From: Aeromicrobium sp. A1-2
GTDB taxonomy: Bacteria; Actinomycetota; Actinomycetes; Propionibacteriales; Nocardioidaceae
Length of the DNA stretch: 64,000 bases
Reading direction: 5' to 3'
Assembly (NCBI RefSeq): GCF_003443875.1
Contig: NZ_CP027482.1
Span: 1,178,001-1,242,000 of the forward strand
The notes beneath the pieces are model-generated. The model did not search any database. It worked only from the letters and a program-made list of their open reading frames with translations, and had not been told where the DNA came from. Of the stretch, positions 38,817 through 47,000 are shown piece by piece (the first letter of the stretch is position 1; every line of letters starts with the position of its first letter). The position numbers and the translations under genes are program-made.

Positions 38817-39518
38817 CATGACTGCGCGCATCGTGCCGGGGACCCAGATCTGCTCCTTGCCGTCGCGCACCGCCTCCACGACCGCCTCGGCCACGGCCTC
38901 GGGTGTCGTGGCCAGGGGGGCTGCCTCCAGACCTTCGGTCATCTTGGACCGCACGAAGCCCGGTCGGACGACCAGAACTCGACCACCCAGCTCACGCACG
39001 GCCTCGCCGAGACCGGTGTAGAAGGCGTCCATGCCAGCCTTGGTCGAGCCGTAGACGAAGTTCGAGCGGCGGGGGCGTTCGCCGGCGACGCTCGACAGCG
39101 CGACGACCACGCCATGTCCCTGGGTCCTGATGCGGGCCCCGAGGGCGACGCCGGTCGTGACCGCTCCGACGAAGTTGACCTCGGCCAGCTCGCGGGCGAC
39201 GTCGACGTCAGTCCAGGCCTGCTCCGGATCGCCGAGCAGGCCGAAGGCGACGACGGCGATGTCGATGTCGCCCGGGACGCTGTTGACGACGGAAGCGTGC
39301 GCCGCGGTGTCGGTCGCGTCGAAGTCCACGGCATCGGTGCTGCAGCCCAGCGCGTCGAGGCGGGCCACGGCCGCATCACGGCGTGGGCCGGGTCGGGCCG
39401 CGAGCGTGACGTGGAGACCCGGCGACCGGCCGGCGTACGCCTCGGCGATCGCCAGCGCGATGTCCGAGGTGCCGCCGAGCAGCAGCAGGTTCTGGGGGAT
39501 GCCGAGGGCGTTGATCAT
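38766..39518 (-). CDS. dprE2: Decaprenylphosphoryl-2-keto-ribose reductase DprE2
   Basis: 250-residue short-chain dehydrogenase completing epimerisation of decaprenyl-phospho-ribose to the arabinose form with DprE1. The Rossmann motif LLLGGTSDIALAIAEAY (about residues 10-26), NAG-equivalent region FGLLGDP, and the catalytic Ser-Tyr-Lys in SSVAGERPRRSNFVYGSTKAG are present. The C-terminal helix is basic (GLRHLPRSVFRRLPM). It lies 10 bp downstream of dprE1 on the same strand. Its 3' end overlaps the plus-strand membrane protein by 51 bp. Confidence 0.92.
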   Translation of the reverse strand: MINALGIPQNLLLLGGTSDIALAIAEAYAGRSPGLHVTLAARPGPRRDAAVARLDALGCSTDAVDFDATDTAAHASVVNSVPGDIDIAVVAFGLLGDPEQAWTDVDVARELAEVNFVGAVTTGVALGARIRTQGHGVVVALSSVAGERPRRSNFVYGSTKAGMDAFYTGLGEAVRELGGRVLVVRPGFVRSKMTEGLEAAPLATTPEAVAEAVVEAVRDGKEQIWVPGTMRAVMSGLRHLPRSVFRRLPM

Positions 39519-39528
39519 CGGTGGGGCC

Positions 39529-40878
39529 TCACAGGTCGAGTCGTCGGGACAGGTCGGATCGGAACACGCCGTCGGGGTCGACTCGTCGGCGTACGGCAAG
39601 GAAGTCCTCGAGACGGGGGTACATCCTGCGCAGCGTGTCGGCGGTCGTGCGGGAGTCCTTGGCGAGGTAGATCCGACCCCCCGCGGCAACGACGAGAGCG
39701 TCCAGATGGGACAGCAGCTCGTCGAGGCCGGGTCGCACCGGCAGGTCCACGGCGAGCGTCCAGCCGGGCAACGGGAATGACAGGGGAGCGGCGTTGCCGG
39801 GACCGAATCGCTTGAGCACGTTGAGTGACGACACATGGCCCGACGCAGCGATGTGCTCGACGGCCTCCGTGAAGGCCGCCTCCTGGCCGTCCGGCACGAC
39901 GAACTGGTACTGGCAGAAGCCGCGTGGCCCGTACAGCCGGTTCCACCGACCGATGACGTCCAGCGGATGGAAGAACTGGGTGATGTCCTGCACCTCACCG
40001 GTGCGGTGACGCGGCGACTTGGCGTACCAGAGCGCGTTGAACGCGCGGGCGGTCAGTCCGTTGACCATGCTGAGCGGCAGGTCCAGCGGCACCCGGCCGA
40101 TCTGCCGGGCCGAGAAGTCCAGCGCACCGGGCCGCTGCGCGGGCTCGAGGTCGTCCAGGGTCGCGGAGTTGCCGCGGGTGATGACCGCCCGTCCCAGCGA
40201 CGATCCGGTGCTCGCGGTGTCGAACCACGCGACTGAGTAGTCGTAGTCGGCATCGCCGGTCACTAGTCGGTCCAGCAGGGTCGCGAGATCGGGCGTGCGC
40301 TCCGTATCGACGACGAAGAACGACGTCTCGACGGTCTTGAGCCGGATCGTGGCCTCGAGCACGACGCCGGTCAGGCCCATCCCGCCGATCGTCGCCCAGA
40401 ACAGTGGTGAGTCGTCGCCGTGGGGCGTCAGCGTGACGACCTCGCCGGACGCCAGCATCAGGTCCATCGACAGGATGTGATTGCCGAAGCTGCCGTCGAC
40501 GTGGTGGTTCTTGCCGTGGACGTCCGCCGCGATCGCGCCGCCGATCGTGACCTGCCGGGTGCCGGGGACGACCGGCAGCCAGAGACCGTGGGGGAGCAGC
40601 TCGCGCAGGAGCTGGTCGAGGCTCGCGCCGGCCTGGACTCGGAGTGAGGGTGTATCAGGGTCGAGGGCGAGGATCCCGGCCCAGCTGGTCAGGTCGACGA
40701 CCGATCCGCCGGCGTTCTGGGCTGGGTCTCCATAGCTGCGGCCCAGGCCGCGGGTGATGACGCCGCGGGGCCCGGCGCCGGTCACCTGGGCGCGCAGTGC
40801 CGCGATGTCGAGCGGTCGGCCGATCTGGGACACCGACGGACTCGTACCGCCCCAACCTGACAGGTGGCTGCGGCTCAC
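39529..40878 (-). CDS. dprE1: Decaprenylphosphoryl-ribose oxidase DprE1
   Basis: 449-residue FAD enzyme (VAO/PCMH fold) oxidising decaprenyl-phospho-ribose at C2'. It has TRGLGRSYGDPAQNAGG, the FAD-contact block GGAIAADVHGKNHHVDGSFG and GFCQYQFVVP. The C-terminal AKDSRTTADTLRRMYPR and VDPDGVFRSDLSRRL are very close to the mycobacterial enzyme. The position matching Cys387 of M. tuberculosis (in WNICVDFP) is Ala376 here (WTLAVDLP). GTG 40878 overlaps the ubiA stop by 4 nt. Operon ubiA-dprE1-dprE2. Confidence 0.95.
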   Translation of the reverse strand: MSRSHLSGWGGTSPSVSQIGRPLDIAALRAQVTGAGPRGVITRGLGRSYGDPAQNAGGSVVDLTSWAGILALDPDTPSLRVQAGASLDQLLRELLPHGLWLPVVPGTRQVTIGGAIAADVHGKNHHVDGSFGNHILSMDLMLASGEVVTLTPHGDDSPLFWATIGGMGLTGVVLEATIRLKTVETSFFVVDTERTPDLATLLDRLVTGDADYDYSVAWFDTASTGSSLGRAVITRGNSATLDDLEPAQRPGALDFSARQIGRVPLDLPLSMVNGLTARAFNALWYAKSPRHRTGEVQDITQFFHPLDVIGRWNRLYGPRGFCQYQFVVPDGQEAAFTEAVEHIAASGHVSSLNVLKRFGPGNAAPLSFPLPGWTLAVDLPVRPGLDELLSHLDALVVAAGGRIYLAKDSRTTADTLRRMYPRLEDFLAVRRRVDPDGVFRSDLSRRLDL

Positions 40879-41753
40879 GACGAGTACACCCCGATCGCGA
40901 AGATGGTGAGCCACAGCAGCCCGATGATCTGCAGCACTGGATCACGGAGCACCGCCTCCTCCGGTTCACCGGCCAGCCCGCGGTCGACGTCGACGGCATA
41001 CCGCAGGAGTCCCATCACGAACGGCGCGATGGACACGGCCTGCCAGTTGATGCCCGAGCCGTCGGAGATCTCGAACGCCCACAGGCTGTAGGCCGTGATC
41101 GTGATGGCCGCGGCGAGGCTCCAGACGAATCGCAGGTAGGACTCGGAGTAGACCTCGAGCGTCCGGCGGGTGCGGGCTGCGGCTCCGACGCTGCGCAGCT
41201 CGGAATAGCGCTTGCCGGCGACCATGAACAACGAGCCGAACGATGCGACCAGCAGGAACCACTGGGACAACGGCACATCGACCGCGACTCCACCGGCGAT
41301 CGCCCGCAGCAGGAAGCCCGCAGCCACGATCGACAGGTCGATCACGGGCTGCTCCTTGAGCCAAAGGGCGTACAGGACCTGGATCACGACGTAGACCGCG
41401 AGCGTCGCGGCGAGATCTGGGTCGATCAGCCAGCCGAGGCTCAACGCCAGGCCCGCACAGACAGCCGAGGCGAAGATCGCCACCGCCGGGGTGAGCTGCC
41501 CGGCGGCCACGGGACGCAGGCGCTTGCGGGGGTGGCGCCGATCGTCCTCGGCGTCGATAACGTCGTTGAAAAGGTAGATCGACGACGCCGCGAGCGTGAA
41601 CGCGACGAAGGTGCCGAGCACCGCGAGGATCGTGCTGCCGTCCCACACGACGCCGGCGGCAAGCGGGGCCGCGATGACCAGGACATTCTTGGTCCACTGC
41701 CTCGGGCGGGTCGTCCGGAGGACGGCGTACGCAGTACGGGCGAGGCTGCTCAT
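40875..41753 (-). CDS. ubiA: Decaprenyl-phosphate phosphoribosyltransferase (UbiA family)
   Basis: 292-residue membrane prenyltransferase that joins PRPP to decaprenyl phosphate, first committed step toward decaprenyl-phospho-arabinose. The first Asp-rich motif NDVIDAEDDRRHPRKRLRP (about residues 57-75) has the NDxxDxxxD metal site plus the Lys-Arg patch expected for PRPP. The second motif region DLSIVAAGFLLRAIAGG follows, then SLFMVAGKRYSELRS. About nine membrane segments. ATG 41753; a minus-strand TACGCT at 41764-41769 may be its -10. Heads ubiA-dprE1-dprE2. Confidence 0.93.
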   Translation of the reverse strand: MSSLARTAYAVLRTTRPRQWTKNVLVIAAPLAAGVVWDGSTILAVLGTFVAFTLAASSIYLFNDVIDAEDDRRHPRKRLRPVAAGQLTPAVAIFASAVCAGLALSLGWLIDPDLAATLAVYVVIQVLYALWLKEQPVIDLSIVAAGFLLRAIAGGVAVDVPLSQWFLLVASFGSLFMVAGKRYSELRSVGAAARTRRTLEVYSESYLRFVWSLAAAITITAYSLWAFEISDGSGINWQAVSIAPFVMGLLRYAVDVDRGLAGEPEEAVLRDPVLQIIGLLWLTIFAIGVYSS

Positions 41754-41840
41754 GGTGCGGCCCAGCGTAGCTGCGCGGGGGTGCGTCGGTGGTCCGCCGA
41801 GCACGCCGACGATGATGCAGCAATGACCCTGACTCGCTGG

Positions 41841-41846
41841 TAACCT
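41841..41846 (+). promoter_or_regulatory. Possible -10 box (TAACCT) of the DUF2613 gene
   Basis: TAACCT stands 27 nt before GTG 41874, followed by GAGGGAGGG as ribosome-binding site. Confidence 0.4.
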
Positions 41847-41873
41847 AGGGGAGTATTGAGGGAGGGACTCAAC

Positions 41874-42020
41874 GTGGGAACAATCACTGGCGGCATCGTC
41901 GCTTTCATCGCAGGCCTTGGTCTGGCCGGAGCCACCGTCGTGGGTGTCGTGCAGTCGCAGCAGAGTGCTGGCGAGCAGCCGATCACCACGACGAATGTGA
42001 GCTACGGCTCGAACAACTGA
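41874..42020 (+). CDS. DUF2613-like very small membrane/secreted protein
   Basis: 48 residues: VGTITGGIVAFIAGLGLAG begins a single hydrophobic helix (about 5-26), then a polar tail QSQQSAGEQPITTT ending VSYGSNN. Length, the single helix and the terminal YG-containing tail fit DUF2613, small proteins found near arabinan-biosynthesis genes in mycobacteria. Strong RBS GAGGGAGGG 7 nt before GTG 41874, and a terminator follows. Divergent from ubiA. Too short for most gene finders; function unknown. Confidence 0.75.
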   Translation: MGTITGGIVAFIAGLGLAGATVVGVVQSQQSAGEQPITTTNVSYGSNN

Positions 42021-42047
42021 CGATCGGCGCCCGGGCGCCAACATCAG

Positions 42048-42081
42048 ACGAGGGCGGACTCCGTGTGGAGTCCGCCCTCGT
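42048..42081. terminator. Bidirectional terminator-like hairpin
   Basis: A perfect 15-bp stem (42048-42062 with 42067-42081), loop GTGT, lies between the convergent DUF2613 gene and the GT4 gene. No U-run follows on either strand. Confidence 0.75.
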
Positions 42082-42098
42082 GCTGTGTCCTCGGGTTG

Positions 42099-43187
42099 CT
42101 ACCGCGCGGACAAGATCTGCTCGAACTGACGCTGGGACTCGGCCCAGCTAAAGGTGTGTGACTTCGTCAGGGCGCCGTCGCCGAGGAACCCGCGCCACTG
42201 GTCGTCCTCCACGAGCTGACGCAATGCGGCAGTGAACTCAGCGGGAGTATCGACCAGGACCCCGCTGTCCTTGTGGTCGATCGACTCGGTCGTGCCGCCG
42301 GCCGACTGATAGGCAACCGTCGGAACTGCATGGCCACCAGCCTCGCCTATGACGATGCCCCAGCCCTCCTTGAGCGATGGCAGGGCCATGACCCATGACT
42401 GCGCCAGCAGTTCGTGCTTGGTCGTGTCGTCGACGTAGCCGTGGAACACCACGCGGTCCGCGACCCCGCGATCGAGTGCGTAGGCCCGGAGCTGCTCGTC
42501 CCACCAGCCAGCGCCGATGATGTCGAGCACCAGGTCTGGATGACCGACGGCCATCTCGGCGACGGCGTCGATCGCGTGCTCGACCTGCTTGTGGGGGACG
42601 AGACGACCGACAACGCTGATCCTCGGCGTCGTAGAACGAACGGTCGACACCACCGGGGCCGGGTCGTTGCCGTTGTGGACGATGCTGATGCGATCTCGTT
42701 CGACGCCCAGGTCGATCAGCTCGAGCTTGGTCGCCATCGAGACCGCGACGTACTGGCTGTGCCGATACAGGCGCGGCGAGAGTCGGCTCTCGATCCACCA
42801 GCCCACCCGACCGATCAGGCCGGGGTAGACGACGGGCCACTGCTCGCGGTGCACGTGATGCACGAGCACGACGACCGGCTTGCGGGTCGCGAGGCGGGTG
42901 AAGAACGGCAAACCGTTCTGCACGTCGACGATGACGTCGAGCTTGCCGTAGCGTCCCAGCAGGAGTGCCAGGAAGGTGCGCACGTAGATGTCGAGCTTGG
43001 TGCCGCGCCGCACGAAACGGACGCCGTCGACGATCTCCTCGCGGGGGGCGTTGTCGTGCTCGGCACACGCGATCGTGACGGTGTGACCGTCCGCTACGAG
43101 CCCACGGGCCATGCTCTCGACATAGCGCTCGGAACCGCCGCCCTCGGGGTTCTGGGTGTCGCGCCAGTTGCAGAAAAGTATGTTCAT
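42099..43187 (-). CDS. Glycosyltransferase family 4
   Basis: 362-residue GT-B enzyme. The N-terminal acceptor domain has NPEGGGSERYVESMARGL, and the C-terminal donor domain has ISVVGRLVPHKQVEHAI and GAGWWDEQL. The EX7E catalytic signature is KEGWGIVIGEAGG (about residues 275-287). It transfers a sugar from a nucleotide donor to an unknown, probably lipid-linked, acceptor at the cytoplasmic face. Divergent from the methyltransferase gene; convergent with DUF2613 across a hairpin. Confidence 0.9.
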   Translation of the reverse strand: MNILFCNWRDTQNPEGGGSERYVESMARGLVADGHTVTIACAEHDNAPREEIVDGVRFVRRGTKLDIYVRTFLALLLGRYGKLDVIVDVQNGLPFFTRLATRKPVVVLVHHVHREQWPVVYPGLIGRVGWWIESRLSPRLYRHSQYVAVSMATKLELIDLGVERDRISIVHNGNDPAPVVSTVRSTTPRISVVGRLVPHKQVEHAIDAVAEMAVGHPDLVLDIIGAGWWDEQLRAYALDRGVADRVVFHGYVDDTTKHELLAQSWVMALPSLKEGWGIVIGEAGGHAVPTVAYQSAGGTTESIDHKDSGVLVDTPAEFTAALRQLVEDDQWRGFLGDGALTKSHTFSWAESQRQFEQILSAR

Positions 43188-43223
43188 GGTGCTGGCCGGC
43201 TGACGCCGACGCCTCCCTCATGT

Positions 43224-43242
43224 GCCGGCTTCGCGAGCCGGC
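43224..43242. repeat. 7-bp inverted repeat in the GT4/methyltransferase divergent region
   Basis: GCCGGCT-TCGCG-AGCCGGC lies in the 156-bp gap between two divergent starts. Could be an operator or part of the GT4 leader. Confidence 0.5.
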
Positions 43243-43331
43243 TGCTCCCTCGTCACGTCCCTCAACGTGTCGATGCCGAGTCCCTCAACCCGGCACCCCC
43301 AGGATATCAGGGGAGCGGTCCACCCCTCGGG

Positions 43332-43337
43332 TATCGT
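43332..43337 (+). promoter_or_regulatory. Likely -10 box (TATCGT) of the methyltransferase gene, leaderless
   Basis: TATCGT ends 6 nt before GTG 43344. The transcript would carry the methyltransferase and the coupled aftD-like gene. Confidence 0.5.
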
Positions 43338-43343
43338 GCACGC

Positions 43344-44078
43344 GTGCCTGCCACTCCCTTCCGTCCGACGTTGCGGCGATCGTGGCGGCTCTTCCAGGCA
43401 TTCCGGGTCGAGCAGAGCGATCCCGACCACTTCTACGGCATGCTCGCGCAGGACTCAGTCGATCAGATCGGGAGCTATCAGGAGCTCGATGGGCGCCGGG
43501 TCATGGACGTCGGCGGTGGGCCCGGCTACTTCGCGAATGCATTCCGTGCAGCCGGTGCCACGTACGGCTCCCTCGACGCCGATCTGGGCGAGCTCTCCGG
43601 GCTCGGTGACCCTGAGCCGGGCACCGTGCTGGGCAGCGGTATGCAGCTCCCTTTCCGCGATGAGAGCTTCGACGTCACCTATTCGTCCAACGTGCTCGAG
43701 CATGTCAGCCAGCCATGGACGATGGCGGACGAGATGGTGCGAGTGACCAAGCCCGGAGGCCTGGTCTTCCTTTCCTACACGCTCTGGTTCGGCCCGTGGG
43801 GCGGTCACGAGACAGCGCCGTGGCACTTCCTCGGCGGCCACCGCGCTGCACGTCGTTACGAGGCGAAGCACGGGCACGAGCCCAAGAACCTCTTCGGCAC
43901 ATCACTCTTCGTGATCACCGCCGGGGGTGGCATCGCGTGGGCGGGGCGACAGGCTGACGCTGACATCGTCGCCGTCATCCCGCGCTACCTGCCACGCTGG
44001 TCGTGGTGGGTTCTGAAGGTCCCCGGTCTACGGGAGCTGGTGACGTGGAATCTTGCGATCGTGCTGAGGAAGCGGTGA
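43344..44078 (+). CDS. Class I SAM-dependent methyltransferase
   Basis: 244 residues. SAM-binding motif I VMDVGGGPGYFANAF (about residues 53-67), acidic motif II SLDADLGEL, then the Methyltransf_11 blocks MQLPFRDESFDVTYSSNVLEHV and EMVRVTKPGGLVFLS. A C-terminal hydrophobic RYLPRWSWWVLKVPGLRELV may associate with membrane. It overlaps the AftD-like gene by 4 nt, which suggests a substrate in the same envelope glycan pathway. The open frame further upstream is antisense to the GT4 gene and not real. Confidence 0.88.
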   Translation: MPATPFRPTLRRSWRLFQAFRVEQSDPDHFYGMLAQDSVDQIGSYQELDGRRVMDVGGGPGYFANAFRAAGATYGSLDADLGELSGLGDPEPGTVLGSGMQLPFRDESFDVTYSSNVLEHVSQPWTMADEMVRVTKPGGLVFLSYTLWFGPWGGHETAPWHFLGGHRAARRYEAKHGHEPKNLFGTSLFVITAGGGIAWAGRQADADIVAVIPRYLPRWSWWVLKVPGLRELVTWNLAIVLRKR

Positions 44079-47000
44079 CCGGCGAGACCATCGAGATCGA
44101 CCCGGTTCGCCGCGCGAGACTCCAATGGCGATTCCGGCTGGGTGTCTGCTCGCTGCTGCTGGGCGCAGTCGCCTTTGTCCAGTCCCCGGGACGCATCGTC
44201 ACCGACACCAAGCTCGATCTTGCGGTTGATCCCGGTGGCTTCCTGGCCCGGTCGATGCATCTGTGGGACGGTCTGGGGGCCTTCGGCCAGGTGCAGAACC
44301 AAGCCTATGGCTACCTGTTCCCGATGGGCTCGTTCTTCTGGGTCGGCGATCTCCTGACGTTGCCGCCCTGGGTCGTTCAGCGGCTGTGGTGGTCGGTCGT
44401 GCTGATCGTCGCCTTCCTGGGCTTCGTCAAGCTGTGCTCGGCGCTGAACCTGGGAGCGCCGTGGGTGCGGGTGCTGGGAGGTTTTGCGTTCGCCCTGTCA
44501 CCGCGCTTCCTGACGGTCATCGGCCCGTCCTCGATCGAGTTGTGGCCTTCAGCGGTCGCGCCGTGGGTCCTGGTGCCACTGGTCATAGGGCTGCGTCGCG
44601 GTAGCCCCCGCCGGATGGCGGCGATGAGCGCAGTGGCGGTTGCCTGCATCGGCGGCGTCAACGCGGCCGCGACCTTTGCCGTGATCCCGTTGGGAGCATT
44701 GTGGTTGCTGTTGGCCGCGCCGAGCCCGCGCCGCAAGCAGCTCATGCTGTGGTGGCCGCTGTCGGTGCTGCTAGCGACGGCATGGTGGCTTGTGCCGCTG
44801 TTCCTGCTGGGGCGCTACAGCCCCCCGTTCCTCGACTACATCGAGAGTGCGGCGAACACGACGATCGCGACCGATCTGTTCGATACGGTCCGCGGCACGA
44901 GCAACTGGCTCCCGTACATCGACTCGTATGCCAACGCCGGCAATCTGCTGCTGACCCAGCCTGTTCTCATCGCGAACGGGCTGGTCGTCCTGACTTTAGG
45001 TGTCCTCGGCCTGGCTCGGCGGGACCTGCCGCACCGGCAGTTCCTGGTCGGGGGGCTCTTCGTCGGTGTCCTGATGGTCTCCATGGGGCACGTGGGAGCC
45101 GTGAGCGGCATCGGTTCCGAGGCGGTGCAACACCTGCTCGACGGTGTGCTGGCTCCTTTGCGGAACACCCACAAGTTCGACGTCGTGCTCCGGTTGCCGT
45201 TGGTCCTGGGCCTGGTGCACGCCGTGAGCGTCCTCGTTCGAGATCCCAAGAGCCCGTATGGCCCCTCTGCGGTGCGCGCCACCGCGACAGGCATGGGCGT
45301 CGCTGTGCTGGCCTCAGTTGCGGTGCTCGGTGCGACGGTCCCTGCCTGGACGGCCGCCCTGGCCAACCGAGCCAGCTTCACCGAGGTGCCGGGCTACTGG
45401 AAGGACACGGCGGACTGGCTTGGCAGTCACCCCAACGGGACGGCCCTGCTTGCACCTGCGACCCCGTTCGGTGACTACGTCTGGGGCAAGACAGGTGATG
45501 AACCGATGCAGCCGTTGGCCACGACGCCGTGGGCGGTCCGCAACCTCATCCCGCTGGCACCGGGGGGCAACATCGAGATGCTCGACACGATCTCGCGACG
45601 ATTCGCGACGGGGCAGGGGAGCGAAGGGTTCGGCGACTTTCTTCGGCGTGCCGGGATCGGATACGTGGTGGTCCGCAACGACATCAAGCGGGACCAGGAC
45701 GTCGTCGACCCGGCACTGGTTTATGCGACGTTGACGAGCACACCCGGCGTCAGATCGGTCAAGCGTCTCGGCCCACTCGTCGGAGGGGGGCCGACGCTGA
45801 CGAACGACGCGGGAAAAGAGGTGTTCGTCAACGGGGGTCGTCAGGTCTCTCGGCCCGCGGTCGAGGTGTTCGAGATCGGCGATGTGCGCTCCGGCGTCAC
45901 TGCCCAGGACCGGGCGGGCACCCCCGTCGTGGTCGGCAGCACCGACTCCCTCCTGAGCCTTGACGACGCTGGCACGACGGCAAACGGTTCGACGATCTTC
46001 GCCCAGGACGCCGACCCGAAGAAGCGGCCCGAGCACCTCATCCTCACCGACGGCATCCGGAGGCAGGAGGCCTCTTTCGGTTCGGTCAACCACTCGCGGT
46101 CAGCCTCCATGACCGTGGACGAGCCCTACAGCTCCAACCGGCCGGTCAGCCGCTACGACCAGGATGCGGTCGAGCCGTGGACGTCTGCGCCGGTTCTGGA
46201 CGGCGCCGACCACATCCGCGCTTCGTCCTCGCAGTCGGAAGTCGGATCGCTTCCACGCATCGAGCAATCGGCACAGCCATGGTCGGCGTTCGATCGAGAC
46301 GATGAGACGACGTGGCGTGCCGACTACGCCGACGCAGGAGAGACCTCCTGGGTCGAGATCGGGTTCGCGGGCCGCCGGCTCGTCGGCACGGCCAGCATCA
46401 CGTTGGGGCTTCCGCGCGGGCAGCAGCGAGCGCTCACGATCACGACCGAGAGCGGTGACCGGACCGTGCAGGCGACCGGCGGGCGCCCGGTCACGGTCGA
46501 CGTGGGTCGGGTCCGCACACTGAGAGTCTCCGGACCGTCCACGGGGGCCCAACCGCTGGCGATCTCGGACATCACCCTGAGTGAGGTCCAGGTCAGCCGA
46601 CCGCTTCGACTGCCGACGCTGCCGACGGCATGGGGCAACCCGGAGCAGATCCTGCTCGACTCGGGATCCGGCTACGACGATGGCTGTCTCGCCTATGACG
46701 GAGTCATGCGCTGCTCGGCCGCCGATCACGCGCAGGGAGATGACGGACGCAGCATCGATCGAATCGTTCCCCTTCAGGGTGCCGGTCGGTTCGAGGCCGA
46801 CCTGGTAGTCGCCCCGCGCGGAGGTGCATCGCTGACTTCACTCGTGCAACAGGGCCAGGTGTCGACGATCGCGGCTAGCTCGCAGATCGTCGACAGTCCG
46901 CGGGCGAGCGCAGTGCGAGCGATCGACGGCGATGATCGCACCGGGTGGGTGGCCGAGGCCGAGGATCCTGACCCGACCCTGAGCTTGAACTGGGTTGGCG

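Noticed and set aside
42414..43343. 310-codon upstream extension of the methyltransferase frame
   Set aside because: It is antisense to the GT4 gene and lacks any methyltransferase similarity. GTG 43344 with a TATCGT box is the natural start.
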